Shown here: positions 17,734 through 28,569 of the stretch, in pieces
How positions within the stretch are numbered: the stretch's first letter is position 1
How the letters are laid out: every line of letters begins with the position of its first letter
Source: Mycolicibacter heraklionensis
GTDB lineage: Bacteria > Actinomycetota > Actinomycetes > Mycobacteriales > Mycobacteriaceae
Direction: 5' to 3'
DNA length: 64,000 bases
NCBI RefSeq assembly: GCF_019645815.1
Contig: NZ_CP080997.1
Span: 3,538,880 to 3,602,879, forward strand
Program-made: the position numbers and the translations under genes
The notes under the pieces: model-generated
Databases searched by the model: none
What the model was told of the DNA's origin: nothing
What the model saw: only the letters and a program-made list of their open reading frames with translations

Positions 17734-18719
17734 AACCGCAGGACTACGACGAATCCGACGTCAAAGTCCGCTCCGGCCGCGGCTCGCGGCCGCGCACCAA
17801 AATCCGCCCCGGGCACGCCGACGCCCAATCGGCCATGGTGGTCAGCGTCGACCGCGGACGCTGGGGTTGCGTCTTAGACGGCCCAGACGGCCCGGCTGAC
17901 GTCCAGGTCACCGCGATGCGCGCCCGCGAGCTGGGGCGCACACCGATCGTGGTCGGCGACCATGTCGACGTGGTCGGCGACCTGTCCGGCCGGCCCGACA
18001 CCCTGGCCCGGATCGTCCGGCGCAGACCGCGGCGAACCGTGTTGCGGCGCACCGCCGATGACACCGACCCCACCGAGCGGGTGGTGGTCGCCAACGCCGA
18101 CCAGCTGCTCATCGTGGTCGCGCTGGCCGATCCCCCGCCGCGGACCGGTCTGGTCGATCGGGCGCTGATCGCCGCCTACGCCGGCGGGCTGGCGCCGATT
18201 CTGTGCCTGACCAAGACGGACCTGGCGGATCCGGAGCCGTTCGCCGGCCAGTTCGCCGATCTGGATCTCACGGTGGTCACCGCGGGCCGCGACGACCCGC
18301 TCGACGCCGTCGCTCCGCTGCTGGAATCCCGGGTGACGGTGCTGCTGGGACACTCCGGGGTCGGCAAATCAACCTTGGTGAATCGCCTTGTCCCGGAAGC
18401 TGACCGGGCCGTCGGGCGGGTCACCGACATCGGCCGGGGCCGGCACACGTCCACCCAGTCGGTGGCACTGCGGCTGGCGGGATCGGGCTGGGTGATCGAC
18501 ACCCCGGGGATCCGCTCGTTCGGTCTGGCCCACATCGCGCCCGACGACGTGCTGCTGGCGTTCTCCGACCTTGCCGAGGCGATCGCCGACTGTCCCCGCG
18601 GCTGCGGCCATCTGGGTCCGCCGGCCGACCCGGAATGTGCGCTGGACAACCTGACCGGCGCAGCGCAGCGACGTGTGGAAGCGGCGCGCCGGCTGCTCAC
18701 GGTGCTGCGCGAGGGCTGA
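17730..18719 (+). CDS. rsgA: Ribosome small subunit-dependent GTPase A
   Basis: This 329-residue circularly permuted GTPase has an N-terminal OB fold (VVSVDRGRWGC region), then the permuted G motifs: G4 as TKTDL, G1 as GHSGVGKST, G3 as DTPGIRSF. A C-terminal zinc motif follows (CPRGCGHLGP with the later C in PECALDN). It helps mature the 30S subunit. I chose the TTG at 17730, which overlaps the aroA stop as TTGA and begins MKPQDYDESDVKVR. The longer ATG frame at 17694 lies wholly inside aroA. Translation is probably coupled. Confidence 0.92.
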   Translation: MKPQDYDESDVKVRSGRGSRPRTKIRPGHADAQSAMVVSVDRGRWGCVLDGPDGPADVQVTAMRARELGRTPIVVGDHVDVVGDLSGRPDTLARIVRRRPRRTVLRRTADDTDPTERVVVANADQLLIVVALADPPPRTGLVDRALIAAYAGGLAPILCLTKTDLADPEPFAGQFADLDLTVVTAGRDDPLDAVAPLLESRVTVLLGHSGVGKSTLVNRLVPEADRAVGRVTDIGRGRHTSTQSVALRLAGSGWVIDTPGIRSFGLAHIAPDDVLLAFSDLAEAIADCPRGCGHLGPPADPECALDNLTGAAQRRVEAARRLLTVLREG

Positions 18720-18721
18720 CC

Positions 18722-18739
18722 CGGCCCTCCGCAGGGCCG
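18722..18739. terminator. Hairpin between convergent rsgA and desA3
   Basis: CGGCCCT (18722-18728) and AGGGCCG (18733-18739) form a perfect 7-base stem with a CCGC loop, three bases after the rsgA stop and just before the desA3 stop. There is no T run, which is common for mycobacterial terminators. It could act in both directions. Confidence 0.5.
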
Positions 18740-18743
18740 CCGA

Positions 18744-20003
18744 TCAGGCGGCCAGGTCGAGCTTCTTGTCGCGACGCCAGCCCCGCACCGCCGCGATGGC
18801 GGACCTGAGACCACGACGACGACCGGTCACCGGGTCGATGCGAGGGAACCCCGGTCCCAGCTCGGCGAACATCTTCTCGCTGCGAGTCTCCGGCGCGTCA
18901 TCGGCGGTGTCACGCAGGAAGCGGTCCGGCAGTGACAGTTTGGCGATTGTGCGCCAGGTCTTGGCGTACTGCACCAGGAACGGCCCGGAAGTGTAGGGCA
19001 GGTCGTACTTCTCGCACACGGCACGCACCCGCACCGCGATCTCGGGGTAGCGGTTGCTCGGCAGATCGGGGAACAGGTGGTGTTCGATCTGGTGCGACAA
19101 GCTGCCGCTGAAGAACCGCATCGCCGGCCCGGCATCGATGTTGGCGCTGCCCAGCAGTTGCCGCAGGTACCACTGACCCTGCGACTCGCCGACCATGTCG
19201 GTCTTGGTGAACTTCTCTGCGCCGTCGGGAAAGTGGCCGCAGAAGATGATCGCGTTGGACCACACGTTGCGGATCACGTTGGCGATCGCGTTGGCCTTCA
19301 CCGTCGAGGCGAATGTCGCGCCGGGCGACAATGAGGTCAGGGCCGGAAACGCCACGTAGTCCTTGAACACCTGCCGGCCGGCCTTGCCGCCGAACTCCCG
19401 CAGCCGTGCAAAGGTCGCCTCACGGTTGCTGCGGCCTTTGAAGATCTTGCCGATCTCCAAGTGCTGCAACGCGACTCCCCACTCGAACCCGATCGACAAC
19501 ATGGCGTTGTAGAACAGGTTGAGCACGTTGAAGCGCTGCCAGGGCGTGTCGCGAGTGACCCGGATTACCCCGTAACCCACATCGTCGTCCATCCCGAGGA
19601 TGTTGGTGTACTTGTGGTGAGCGAAGTTGTGGGTGAAGCGCCAGTGCTTGGAGACGCCGGCCATGTCCCACTCCCAGCCGGTCGAGTGGATCTCCGGGTC
19701 GTTCATCCAGTCCCACTGACCGTGCATGACGTTGTGGCCGATCTCCATGTTCTCGACGATCTTGGCCACGCCCAGGGTCGCCGTGCCGGCCCAGCGCGCC
19801 CAGCGCCGGTTACCCGCCGCCAGCAGCACCCGGCCGGTCACCTCGAGCGCCCGTTGGGCGGCGATGGTGCGGTGAATGTACCGGGCGTCGCGCTCCCCGC
19901 GAGTGGCCTCGACGTCCCGGCGGATGGCATCCAGTTCTGCGGCGAGGTTCGCCACGTCGGCGTCGCTGAGGTGCGCAAACACCTCGACGTCGGTTACCGC
20001 CAT
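18744..20003 (-). CDS. desA3: Membrane acyl-CoA delta-9 desaturase
   Basis: This 419-residue membrane di-iron desaturase has three His boxes: HNVMH at 90-94, HNFAHH at 125-130, and HQIEHH near residue 313. It converts stearoyl-CoA to oleoyl-CoA with electrons from the reductase encoded upstream (the Rv3230c-like gene). It ends in KKLDLAA. In M. tuberculosis DesA3 the C-terminal LAA is a known degron that limits enzyme level, and the same tail is kept here. The ATG at 20003 is preceded by AAAGGCGG. A perfect inverted repeat at 20049-20072 lies at the promoter and probably binds a repressor. Confidence 0.92.
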   Translation of the reverse strand: MAVTDVEVFAHLSDADVANLAAELDAIRRDVEATRGERDARYIHRTIAAQRALEVTGRVLLAAGNRRWARWAGTATLGVAKIVENMEIGHNVMHGQWDWMNDPEIHSTGWEWDMAGVSKHWRFTHNFAHHKYTNILGMDDDVGYGVIRVTRDTPWQRFNVLNLFYNAMLSIGFEWGVALQHLEIGKIFKGRSNREATFARLREFGGKAGRQVFKDYVAFPALTSLSPGATFASTVKANAIANVIRNVWSNAIIFCGHFPDGAEKFTKTDMVGESQGQWYLRQLLGSANIDAGPAMRFFSGSLSHQIEHHLFPDLPSNRYPEIAVRVRAVCEKYDLPYTSGPFLVQYAKTWRTIAKLSLPDRFLRDTADDAPETRSEKMFAELGPGFPRIDPVTGRRRGLRSAIAAVRGWRRDKKLDLAA

Positions 20004-20048
20004 CAGACCGCCTTTCGGAAACGCATGACCGTTTGCACCTACGCTATC

Positions 20049-20072
20049 GTAACCTACGATCCCGTAGGTTAC
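20049..20072. promoter_or_regulatory. Palindromic operator upstream of desA3
   Basis: GTAACCTACG (20049-20058), spacer ATCC, then CGTAGGTTAC (20063-20072) is a perfect 10-base inverted repeat, 46 bases before the desA3 ATG. The arm length and short spacer are typical of TetR-family operators. A related half-site pair precedes the reductase gene at 21265-21284. The regulator is not encoded next to it. Confidence 0.65.
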
Positions 20073-20085
20073 CAGCGGGTAATCA

Positions 20086-21231
20086 TCAGACGTCGAGTTC
20101 GCAATCGCCGGCTGCCGTGCTGATGCACGTCTGCACCCGAGTGCCCGGCTCGTGGTCGGCGCCGGTCCGCAGATCGCGAACGTGTCCGTCCAGCAGCGTC
20201 ACCACGCACGACTGACAGATGCCCATACGGCATCCGAACGGCATCGAAACCCCGACGCTCTCCCCGGCCTCGAGCAGGGTGGTTGCCGCATCCGCCAGCA
20301 CACTCTTGCCGCTGGCCGCGAAGGTGACGGTGCCGCCCCCCTCGGCCGCCGCGGTGCGCGCCACCGTGAATCGCTCGACGTGCAGCTGGTCGGCGATCCC
20401 GGCGGCGGCCCAGACCCGCTCGGCGTCGCCCAGCATCGCCGCCGGTCCGCACGCCCAGGTCTGGCGCTCACGCCAGTCGGGCACCTCAGCGTCGAGGGCT
20501 TCGGGTCCACGCAGCTCCAGGCGGCCCTGGTCTCTAGTGGTGCGCAACAGCAGCCGGTAACCGGGATGGTCACGCGCCAAGGCGGCCAGCTCATCGGCGA
20601 ACAACGTGTCGGCAGCCGTGGGCGCCGAATGCAGGTGGACGACGTCGGCGATGGCGCCCCGGCGGGCCAGCGAGCGCAACATCGCCATAATCGGCGTGAT
20701 CCCGGATCCGGCGGTGACGAACAGCACCGCGGCCGGCGCCGGGTCGGGCAACACGAACTCCCCCTGCGGCGCGGCCAGCCGCACGACGGTTCCCGCAGCG
20801 ACGCCGTCCACCAGGTGGCTGGACAGGAAACCTTCGGGCATCGCCTTGACGGTGATGGAGATGGTGCGGGCCCCGGTCACCGGCGGAGATGTCAGCGAGT
20901 AGGAACGCCAGCGCCATCGACCGTCGACCAGCAGGCCGATGCCGATGTACTGACCGGCCCGATAATCGAACTGAAAACCCCAGCCGGGCCTGATGATCAG
21001 CGTTGCCGAATCCGCGGTCTCACGCCGAACCTCCACCACCCGGCCGCGCAGTTCGCGGGCCGACCACAACGGGTTGGCCAACCGCAGATAGTCGTCGGGC
21101 AGAAGTGGTGTGGTGATCTGTGTTGCGATGCGGCGCACAGCATTCCAGACCGGATGACGGTCGGCGCCGGCGGCAGTCGGCCGCTTGGCGTCACCGATAT
21201 GGGCGACGATCGCCGAGTGCTTCTTGCTCAC
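20086..21231 (-). CDS. Ferredoxin/flavin oxidoreductase, electron donor to desaturase
   Basis: This 381-residue protein has an FAD-binding barrel (RWRSYSLTSPP), an NAD(P)-binding domain (TAGSGITPIMAMLRSL) and a C-terminal plant-type [2Fe-2S] domain with CRMGICQSC and a later CIS. It corresponds to Rv3230c, shown to reduce DesA3 with NADPH. It starts with GTG at 21231. The gene lies upstream of desA3 on the same strand, separated by 82 bases that contain the desA3 operator, so each gene has its own control site. Confidence 0.92.
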   Translation of the reverse strand: MSKKHSAIVAHIGDAKRPTAAGADRHPVWNAVRRIATQITTPLLPDDYLRLANPLWSARELRGRVVEVRRETADSATLIIRPGWGFQFDYRAGQYIGIGLLVDGRWRWRSYSLTSPPVTGARTISITVKAMPEGFLSSHLVDGVAAGTVVRLAAPQGEFVLPDPAPAAVLFVTAGSGITPIMAMLRSLARRGAIADVVHLHSAPTAADTLFADELAALARDHPGYRLLLRTTRDQGRLELRGPEALDAEVPDWRERQTWACGPAAMLGDAERVWAAAGIADQLHVERFTVARTAAAEGGGTVTFAASGKSVLADAATTLLEAGESVGVSMPFGCRMGICQSCVVTLLDGHVRDLRTGADHEPGTRVQTCISTAAGDCELDV

Positions 21232-21264
21232 GAAAACTTTCCTGCTCGCTACCGGGGGGTGATG

Positions 21265-21284
21265 AACCTACGGTACCGTAACCT
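21265..21284. promoter_or_regulatory. Second operator-like site upstream of the reductase gene
   Basis: AACCTACG (21265-21272), four bases, then CGTA (21277-21280) repeats the left half and spacing of the desA3 operator. The centre TACGGTACCGTA is a perfect 12-base palindrome. The right outer half (ACCT) departs from symmetry. Its place 34-53 bases before the GTG fits promoter control by the same repressor. Confidence 0.6.
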
Positions 21285-21297
21285 TCCCCGAACGGCA

Positions 21298-21807
21298 TCA
21301 GAGCAGGTCGAGCAGGAACGGCAGCTCCTGGGTGGCGTACCAGGCCAGGTCGTGATCCTGGGCGTCACCGACAGTCAGCTCGGCGTCCTCGTCACCGAGG
21401 TCGGCGTCATCGATCACCGCCAGCGCCGCGAGCACGGCCGGCTCGGCCGCCGCGGTGTCCACATACGCCGCGACCACGTCGGTGATCGAGACTGGCCCCG
21501 CCAGCCGCACCACGGCGGCATCCAGATCGGGGCGGACGGTAGCCCCCTCGACCTCGGCGACCAGTACCGCCCGGCGGGTGGGCAACTTCTCGCCGGCCGG
21601 AGCGGCGTCGGCACCACCGAGCAACCGCAGCGAGGCCAGTGCCGCCTCACCGAGTGCGACCTCGGCCAGCTCGTCGTCGTCGCCGTGGGCGTAGGACTCG
21701 CGCAACGCCGGAGTCACCGCGAACGCCGTCCCGCTGACCGGAAGCAATGAACCGTCGGCGACCAGTTGGGCCAGCATGGCCAGCGTCGCCGGGATGTAGA
21801 CCCGCAT
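21298..21807 (-). CDS. Conserved mycobacterial hypothetical (Rv3231c-like, DUF6912 type)
   Basis: This 169-residue acidic protein begins MRVYIPATLAMLAQLVADG and ends LAWYATQELPFLLDLL. It has no signal peptide or membrane segment. The position between the desaturase reductase and ppk2 matches H37Rv Rv3231c. No catalytic motif is visible, and function is unknown. The sequence is rich in Ala, Asp and Glu, and the conserved parts are the two ends. It is transcribed in the same direction as ppk2, whose stop is 51 bases upstream. Confidence 0.75.
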   Translation of the reverse strand: MRVYIPATLAMLAQLVADGSLLPVSGTAFAVTPALRESYAHGDDDELAEVALGEAALASLRLLGGADAAPAGEKLPTRRAVLVAEVEGATVRPDLDAAVVRLAGPVSITDVVAAYVDTAAAEPAVLAALAVIDDADLGDEDAELTVGDAQDHDLAWYATQELPFLLDLL

Positions 21808-21857
21808 GTGCCAGACCTTAGCCGCGATCGCTAGCGCAGCGAAGCGGGGCGCAGCCG

Positions 21858-22688
21858 TTACGCATCGTCCAGCAGCGTGGCGGCGTAGTCGTCCACATAG
21901 CGGTAGAGGCTGCGGTCGGGACGCTGGTAAAAGCCGGTGACGACGGGCTTTTTCGGCAGGTTCACGCGTTGGCGCTCCACCTCCCGGTACGGAATCGACC
22001 CCAGCAGGTGCGCCATCATGTTCAGCCGCGCGTGGGTCTTCACCTCCGACTCGACCACATACCAGGGGCTGGACGCCGTATCGGTGTGGGACATCATCTC
22101 GTCGCGGGCGCGGGAATAGTCCTCCCAGCGACGCAGCGCCTCAAGATCCATCGGCGACAGTTTCCACTGCCGCAGCGGGTCGTTGCGCCGCTTACGGAAC
22201 CGGCGCAGCTGCTCGGCCTGGGAGACCGAGAACCAGTACTTGCGCAACAGGATTCCGTCGTCGATCAACAGCTGCTCGAAAACCGGTGCCTGCCTGAGGA
22301 ATTGCGCATGCTCCTCGGGCGTACAGAATCCCATCACCTTCTCCACCCCGGCCCGGTTGTACCAGGACCGGTCGAAGAGCGTGATCTCCCCACGCGCCGG
22401 CAAGTGCGCGACGTAGCGCTGGAAGTACCACTCCCCTCGCTCACGCTCGGTGGGGGCGGGAAGCGCCGCGATCCGCACCGTGCGCGGGCTCAGGTATTCG
22501 GTGATCCGCTTGATAACGCCGCCCTTGCCGGCAGCGTCGCGACCCTCGAAGATCACCACCACCCGGGTGCCGGTATCGCGGACCCATTCCTGGAGTTTGA
22601 CGAATTCGCTTTGCAGACGCAGCAATTCCTTCTCATACACATCGTCGGCGAGCCGCCGCCGGGCGGCCTCGAACTCATCGTCGCTCAC
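21858..22688 (-). CDS. ppk2: Polyphosphate kinase 2
   Basis: This 276-residue PPK2-family enzyme has Walker A in FEGRDAAGKGGVIKR, the lid region SPRTVRIAALPAPTERERGEWYFQR-type sequence, and Walker B in LFDRSWYNRAGVEKVMGF. It moves phosphate between polyphosphate and nucleoside diphosphates; the M. tuberculosis enzyme makes GTP from GDP. The GTG at 22688 overlaps the stop of the upstream acyltransferase gene as GTGA, so the two are translationally coupled. The position corresponds to Rv3232c. Confidence 0.92.
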   Translation of the reverse strand: MSDDEFEAARRRLADDVYEKELLRLQSEFVKLQEWVRDTGTRVVVIFEGRDAAGKGGVIKRITEYLSPRTVRIAALPAPTERERGEWYFQRYVAHLPARGEITLFDRSWYNRAGVEKVMGFCTPEEHAQFLRQAPVFEQLLIDDGILLRKYWFSVSQAEQLRRFRKRRNDPLRQWKLSPMDLEALRRWEDYSRARDEMMSHTDTASSPWYVVESEVKTHARLNMMAHLLGSIPYREVERQRVNLPKKPVVTGFYQRPDRSLYRYVDDYAATLLDDA

Positions 22689-24079
22689 TGTGCTGCCTCC
22701 AGTAGTTCGGCCAACGCCTCATCCAGCAGTGCCGAGACCATTCCTACGTCACTCATCGCCTTGCGGTCGGCATTGACCCCGAAATACAGCGTGCCGTTGT
22801 AGGACGTCACCCCGATCGTCAACGCCTTGTTCGGCAGCAGCGGAGGCACGCTGTAGGTCTCGAGCAGCTTCGCGCCGCAGACGTAGAGCTGCCGCTGAGC
22901 GCCCGGCGCATTGGTGATCAGCAGGTTGAACACCCGCCCGGAGAACCCGGCGAACGCGGTCGCAACCCGAACACCCATCGCGTGCAGGGTCGGCGGGGCG
23001 AAGCCCGCCACGGTCAAGATGGTGCGGGCATCCACCAGCCCGGTCGAGGTGGGATGCGATTCCGTCGCATAGGCGATCTGAGAGAGCCGCACCACCGGAT
23101 TCGGTTCTCCGACAGGAAGATCCACCAGAAACGGCGTGACAGCGCCGATGGGCTGGCCTGGGGAGTCGAATTCGTGGTCCGGGTACACCGACAACGGCGC
23201 CATGGCCCGCACGGTCCGCGTCGATCCGACCGGTTCGCCACGGGACAGCAGCCAGTTCCGCAGCGCTCCGGTGATCACCGCGAGCACCACGTCGTTGATG
23301 GCGCAGTCATAGCGGGCCCGCACCGTTCGGTAATCCTCCAGCGAACCGCGAGCCACCGTGAACAAGCGGTTCTGCGACACCTGGGTGTTGAGCGGGCTCT
23401 GCGGGGCGGCGCCACGCGCGATGGCGCGGACCGCATCGAACGCTTTGCGGCCCGCCCAGGTCAGCGGGCTGCCGACCGTCGACCCCACCACCTGCAGTTG
23501 GGTCCGCGGAGCCGCCACCCAGTCCCCGACCGCACCGAGCACCAACTCCACGGCGCCGGGCTCGTCGCGCGGCACCCAGATGTCTTCGTCGAACGGCGGC
23601 GGACGCTGGGTCCGGTCGACCAGGACGTGCCCCATCGCCGGCGCCGCCATGCCGTGGACCAGCGCCTGGTGCGACTTGATGTAGATGGCGATCCGATTGT
23701 CGGCCAGCCCCTCGATCAGATAGACCGCCCACAGCGGCCGGGACCGATCCAGCGGTTGTTGGCCCAACCGCGCGATCAGCTCGTGCAGCTGGCGATCGCT
23801 GCCGGGGGACGGCACCGCGAGATGCCGTACGTGATAAGTGATGTCGAACTCGTGGTCGTCCACCCACACCGGGCGGGCCAGGCTCATGGCGACTTCGCGG
23901 ATCTTCTGCCGGTAGCGCGGGATCTGCGGCAACCGCTGCTCGATGGTCTCCAGCAGTTTGTCGTAGCCCAGCCCACCCCGCGGGTTACGCAGAATGAACA
24001 GCGACTGCACATACATCGGCGTCGTGGTGTTCTCCAGCCGGTAGAAAGAGGCTTCCGACGCCGATAGCCGGTTCACCAT
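22685..24079 (-). CDS. Wax ester synthase/DGAT family protein with altered active site
   Basis: This protein of about 464 residues has the full WS/DGAT layout: N-terminal RLSASEASFYRLEN, the WVDDHEFDITYHV segment, PLWAVYLIEGL, and C-terminal NLLITNAPG. The active-site HHxxxDG reads HQALVHG (137-143), so the second His and the Asp are replaced. The first is normally the general base, so catalysis may be lost or changed. I chose ATG 24079 (MVNRLSASEA); the 74-codon upstream extension is Arg-rich and lacks homology. The place matches the split Rv3233c/Rv3234c pair of H37Rv, which here is one intact frame. Confidence 0.85.
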   Translation of the reverse strand: MVNRLSASEASFYRLENTTTPMYVQSLFILRNPRGGLGYDKLLETIEQRLPQIPRYRQKIREVAMSLARPVWVDDHEFDITYHVRHLAVPSPGSDRQLHELIARLGQQPLDRSRPLWAVYLIEGLADNRIAIYIKSHQALVHGMAAPAMGHVLVDRTQRPPPFDEDIWVPRDEPGAVELVLGAVGDWVAAPRTQLQVVGSTVGSPLTWAGRKAFDAVRAIARGAAPQSPLNTQVSQNRLFTVARGSLEDYRTVRARYDCAINDVVLAVITGALRNWLLSRGEPVGSTRTVRAMAPLSVYPDHEFDSPGQPIGAVTPFLVDLPVGEPNPVVRLSQIAYATESHPTSTGLVDARTILTVAGFAPPTLHAMGVRVATAFAGFSGRVFNLLITNAPGAQRQLYVCGAKLLETYSVPPLLPNKALTIGVTSYNGTLYFGVNADRKAMSDVGMVSALLDEALAELLEAAQ

Positions 24080-24239
24080 CGTGGCACCCGTCCTCCCTGC
24101 TGGCTCGATCCGGCCGGGCACTGCACCAGCCCCGGATCGGAGAAAAACACTGCCGCTCACGGTAGCCCGCCGCCGGGCAGCGCCGCACGCGGATACGCCG
24201 CAGCCGCGATTGTGCGATGATCGCCGCAAACGCCCTGCC

Positions 24240-24280
24240 ACTCTCCAGCAGGCCCGCCGCCCGGACCGACCCTGGAGAGT
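24240..24280 (+). promoter_or_regulatory. Hairpin that sequesters a Shine-Dalgarno
   Basis: ACTCTCCAG (24240-24248) pairs perfectly with CTGGAGAGT (24272-24280) around a 23-base GC-rich loop. The right arm contains the GGAGAG Shine-Dalgarno for the GTG at 24285. In the folded mRNA the ribosome site would be hidden, as in RNA thermometers and attenuated leaders. The rest of the 205-base divergent gap has no gene. Confidence 0.45.
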
Positions 24281-24284
24281 TGCC

Positions 24285-24824
24285 GTGCCCATCGATCCCA
24301 CCCCACCACCGCACTCGGCCGTCGCACCGATGCTCGACTACGAACCGCCTGCTCGCCCGACCATGCCGTGCCGGCCCACGCACTCGCCCACCTCCTCGCC
24401 GTCGGCCCGGACCCGCCGCGGGCATTCCCCGAGAACACGGGCCGATCGGCCCGCCCGCAACGTGTTACCGGCGGCGCTGCAGTCGGCCGCGGTGTTCGCC
24501 GACGCGGCGCTGCGCCGCGTCCTGGAAGTGGTGGACGGGCGCCGGCCGTCGACGCACCTGCATCCGCTACTCGCCGCCGGGCTGGCCGACTCGGTGGTGT
24601 CGGCTCGCCTGGCGACGGCGGGCCGGGTCGAGCCGGCCACCCTGCAGCGGGTCCGCGTGCAGTCGGCCGGTTCGGGCGAACCTGCCAGCGCGGTGGAGGT
24701 TTTCGGCACCTACCGGCGCGGACGGCGCACGCATGCACTGGCCGGTCGCGTCGAGTCGATCCCCCGGCGCGGCGCCGGCGCAAACAGCACCGCCTGGCAG
24801 ATCGTCGCCCTGCACATCGGCTGA
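24285..24824 (+). CDS. Rv3235-like hypothetical protein
   Basis: This protein of about 179 residues has a Pro/Arg-rich low-complexity N-terminal third. A conserved C-terminal domain of about 110 residues follows (LQSAAVFADAALRRVLEVVD, then FGTYRRGRRTHALAGRVES and WQIVALHIG). The domain is the Rv3235/DUF6459 type, found in actinobacteria beside secA. I chose the GTG at 24285 because GGAGAG lies seven bases before it; the ATG at 24081 gives a longer basic extension without homology. It converges on secA1 across 11 bases. Its function is unknown. Confidence 0.75.
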   Translation: MPIDPTPPPHSAVAPMLDYEPPARPTMPCRPTHSPTSSPSARTRRGHSPRTRADRPARNVLPAALQSAAVFADAALRRVLEVVDGRRPSTHLHPLLAAGLADSVVSARLATAGRVEPATLQRVRVQSAGSGEPASAVEVFGTYRRGRRTHALAGRVESIPRRGAGANSTAWQIVALHIG

Positions 24825-24835
24825 GGCCAAGCGCC

Positions 24836-27628
<2,793 letters not shown>

Positions 27629-27664
27629 GGCTATGTCCCCTACTCAGTCTTCGGCATTACGAGC

Positions 27665-27712
27665 GTCACCCATGGTAGGTGACACCGTTGCCAGGGGCGG
27701 CAATGCGCCGCC
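27665..27712. terminator. Two inverted repeats between hpf and secA1
   Basis: The 109-base gap holds GTCACC-N7-GGTGAC (27665-27683), 37 bases before the secA1 ATG. It also holds GGCGGC-AATGC-GCCGCC (27696-27712), 25 bases after the hpf stop. The second is a good terminator candidate for hpf, and the first may be a promoter-proximal operator of secA1. Both are seen directly, and the functions are inferred. Confidence 0.45.
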
Positions 27713-27737
27713 AACGCAGCTTCTGAAGGCCGTGGCC

Positions 27738-28448
27738 TCAGACCAACCGGATCAAGCCGTAGTCGTAGGCGTGCCGACGGTAGACCACCGACGGTTGGTC
27801 GGTCTCCTTGTCCTGGAACAGGAAGAAATCATGGCCGACGAGCTCCATCTCATAGAGCGCGTCGTCGACCGACATGGGCGTGGCGGCGTGTTCCTTGGTG
27901 CGCACGATCTGGCCGGGCTCGTGCTCGTGGCCCCCACCGTGCCCGGCCGCCTCGCGGTGGTCGGGTTCGGCGGTGCCGTCCCGGTCAAAGGCGGCGGCCA
28001 GGAACTCCGGGTCCAAATGGGTGGCACCGGTGGCCTCAGCCACCGACACGGGAGTCTTGTCACCGTAGGAGACGTTGCGGCGGCCCTTGTCGCGGCGCAA
28101 CCGGCTCTCCAGTCGGTCGATCGCGGCCTCGAACGCGGCATAGAAACTGTCGGCGCGCGCTTCACCGCGGACCACCGGGCCGCGGCCGTGCGCGGTGATG
28201 TCGATCTGCTGGCAGGATTTTCGCTGGCGTCGGTTGTTGGCGTGCTTGAGCTCGACGTCGAACAGGCGGATCGAGCGGTCCAACCGCTCTACGCGGGCCA
28301 GCTTCTGCGCGACGTAAACCCGGAAATGGTCTGGAATCTCGACATTACGACCCTTGACCACGATCTCCGCACCCGACTGATCGGGCCGCTCGTCCACATC
28401 GACCGACGGCGCGCTGGTTTCCACAAATTGATTTGCCATGCTCGACAC
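27738..28448 (-). CDS. hpf: Long-form ribosome hibernation promoting factor
   Basis: This 236-residue protein has the HPF/YfiA fold at the N-terminus (IVVKGRNVEIPDHFRVYVAQ, and ELKHANNRRQRKSCQQIDIT). A Gly/His/Glu-rich linker leads to a C-terminal dimerisation domain (SVDDALYEMELVGHDFFLFQ). Long HPF pairs 70S ribosomes into inactive 100S forms or protects them in stationary phase. The start may be the GTG at 28448 or the ATG at 28439. It corresponds to Rv3241c. Proximity to the Dos block is suggestive but it is an ordinary neighbour of secA1. Confidence 0.9.
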   Translation of the reverse strand: MSSMANQFVETSAPSVDVDERPDQSGAEIVVKGRNVEIPDHFRVYVAQKLARVERLDRSIRLFDVELKHANNRRQRKSCQQIDITAHGRGPVVRGEARADSFYAAFEAAIDRLESRLRRDKGRRNVSYGDKTPVSVAEATGATHLDPEFLAAAFDRDGTAEPDHREAAGHGGGHEHEPGQIVRTKEHAATPMSVDDALYEMELVGHDFFLFQDKETDQPSVVYRRHAYDYGLIRLV

Positions 28449-28569
28449 TCTCCTGTCGTCTCGACCACGTACTGCTGAGGTTCTACGGTTCGGTGGACCC
28501 CATGCTGACGACCGTAGCCATGCGGCCGGATACGTGCCACCGGTTTGGGGCAGCCATTTGACACCCGTC

